15,791 bases of DNA. It comes from Oligoflexia bacterium. GTDB lineage: Bacteria; Bdellovibrionota; UBA1018. Below, piece by piece: positions 15,685-15,791 of this stretch. The stretch spans positions 1-15,791 of the forward strand of contig CAIYTD010000236.1 of NCBI GenBank assembly GCA_903928955.1, read 5' to 3'. Position 1 is the stretch's first letter; every line of letters starts with the position of its first letter. The notes beneath the pieces are model-generated. The model did no database searches. It was given only the letters and a program-made list of their open reading frames with translations, and was not told the origin of the DNA. Both the position numbers and the translations under genes were made by a program.

Positions 15685-15791
15685 TGGACTTACCCCGAAA
15701 AAGTGGACACTATTTTATGCGGCTAATGACTCCTCAAATTGGACGGGTGATTTATATCCAATTGAAGAATGAAGACGCTCTCTATTGTACC
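15685..15791 (-). mobile_element. IS3-family insertion sequence, 3' end (continues out of window)
   Basis: The element ends with a terminal repeat-like TGGACTTACCCCGAAAAAGT (15685-15704) followed by GGACAC, the type of end found in IS3-family elements. Just inside is the C-terminus of an IS3 transposase on the minus strand. The other end, and the target duplication, lie outside the window. It interrupts hsdM. Confidence 0.85.
15715..15791 (-). CDS. IS3-family transposase (DDE integrase), C-terminal fragment
   Basis: Only the last 24 codons are in the window, reading YNRERLHSSIGYKSPVQFEE then SLAA and TAA (15715-15717). The N-x-x-R-x-H-S-S-I-G-Y-x-[ST]-P-x-x-[FY]-E pattern is the standard end of the IS3 OrfB integrase, which catalyses copy-out/paste-in transposition. 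The 5' part and any orfA frameshift cannot be judged. Confidence 0.92.
   Translation of the reverse strand, partial: YNRERLHSSIGYKSPVQFEESLAA

Noticed and set aside
13726..15791. Second copy of the ssrA 3' end (attachment site direct repeat)
   Set aside because: I looked for GGTTCAACTCC or CGTCTCCACCA downstream and saw none, so integration at ssrA cannot be shown from this window.

Overview
The window looks like the chromosome of a Gram-negative bacterium that is moderately AT-rich by eye. It carries SecA with a C-terminal zinc tail, a one-piece tmRNA whose tag ends in ALAA, a membrane-anchored M23 peptidase beside secA, and the PrkA/YhbH/SpoVR stress trio. A member of the Bdellovibrionota or former Deltaproteobacteria fits best, mainly because of the PP2C - M23 - secA - acidic hypothetical protein order. 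That placement is inference from gene content and is not proven.

Left part (1-6267): the 3' end of a repeat protein with 55-residue FG-GAP-like units, then an orphan 353-residue protein. A convergent three-gene operon follows on the minus strand, prkA - yhbH - spoVR. Its genes overlap by 4 bp or are separated by 7 bp, so the AAA+ kinase-like protein, the VWA-domain protein and SpoVR are probably made together as a stress or stationary-phase module.

Middle part (6427-13725, plus strand): a TldE/PmbA-type peptidase subunit, a PP2C phosphatase, an M23 peptidase with a membrane anchor and coiled coil, SecA, a two-domain acidic protein whose C-terminus resembles the YbjQ/DUF74 fold, and ssrA (tmRNA) with a strong intrinsic terminator. 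This is core housekeeping DNA: protein export, cell-wall remodelling, dephosphorylation and ribosome rescue.

Right part (13764-15791, minus strand): an accessory block next to ssrA. It holds an AbiEi/AbiEii type IV toxin-antitoxin or phage-defence pair. Upstream lies the last 109 codons of a type I restriction-modification HsdM protein, cut off by the end of an IS3-family element that runs out of the window. A nested symmetric operator-like structure covers the predicted abiE promoter and reaches the start codon, and the layout predicts a leaderless, self-repressed transcript. This defence remnant is the most unusual part of the window. No wholly unrecognised multi-gene system is visible.
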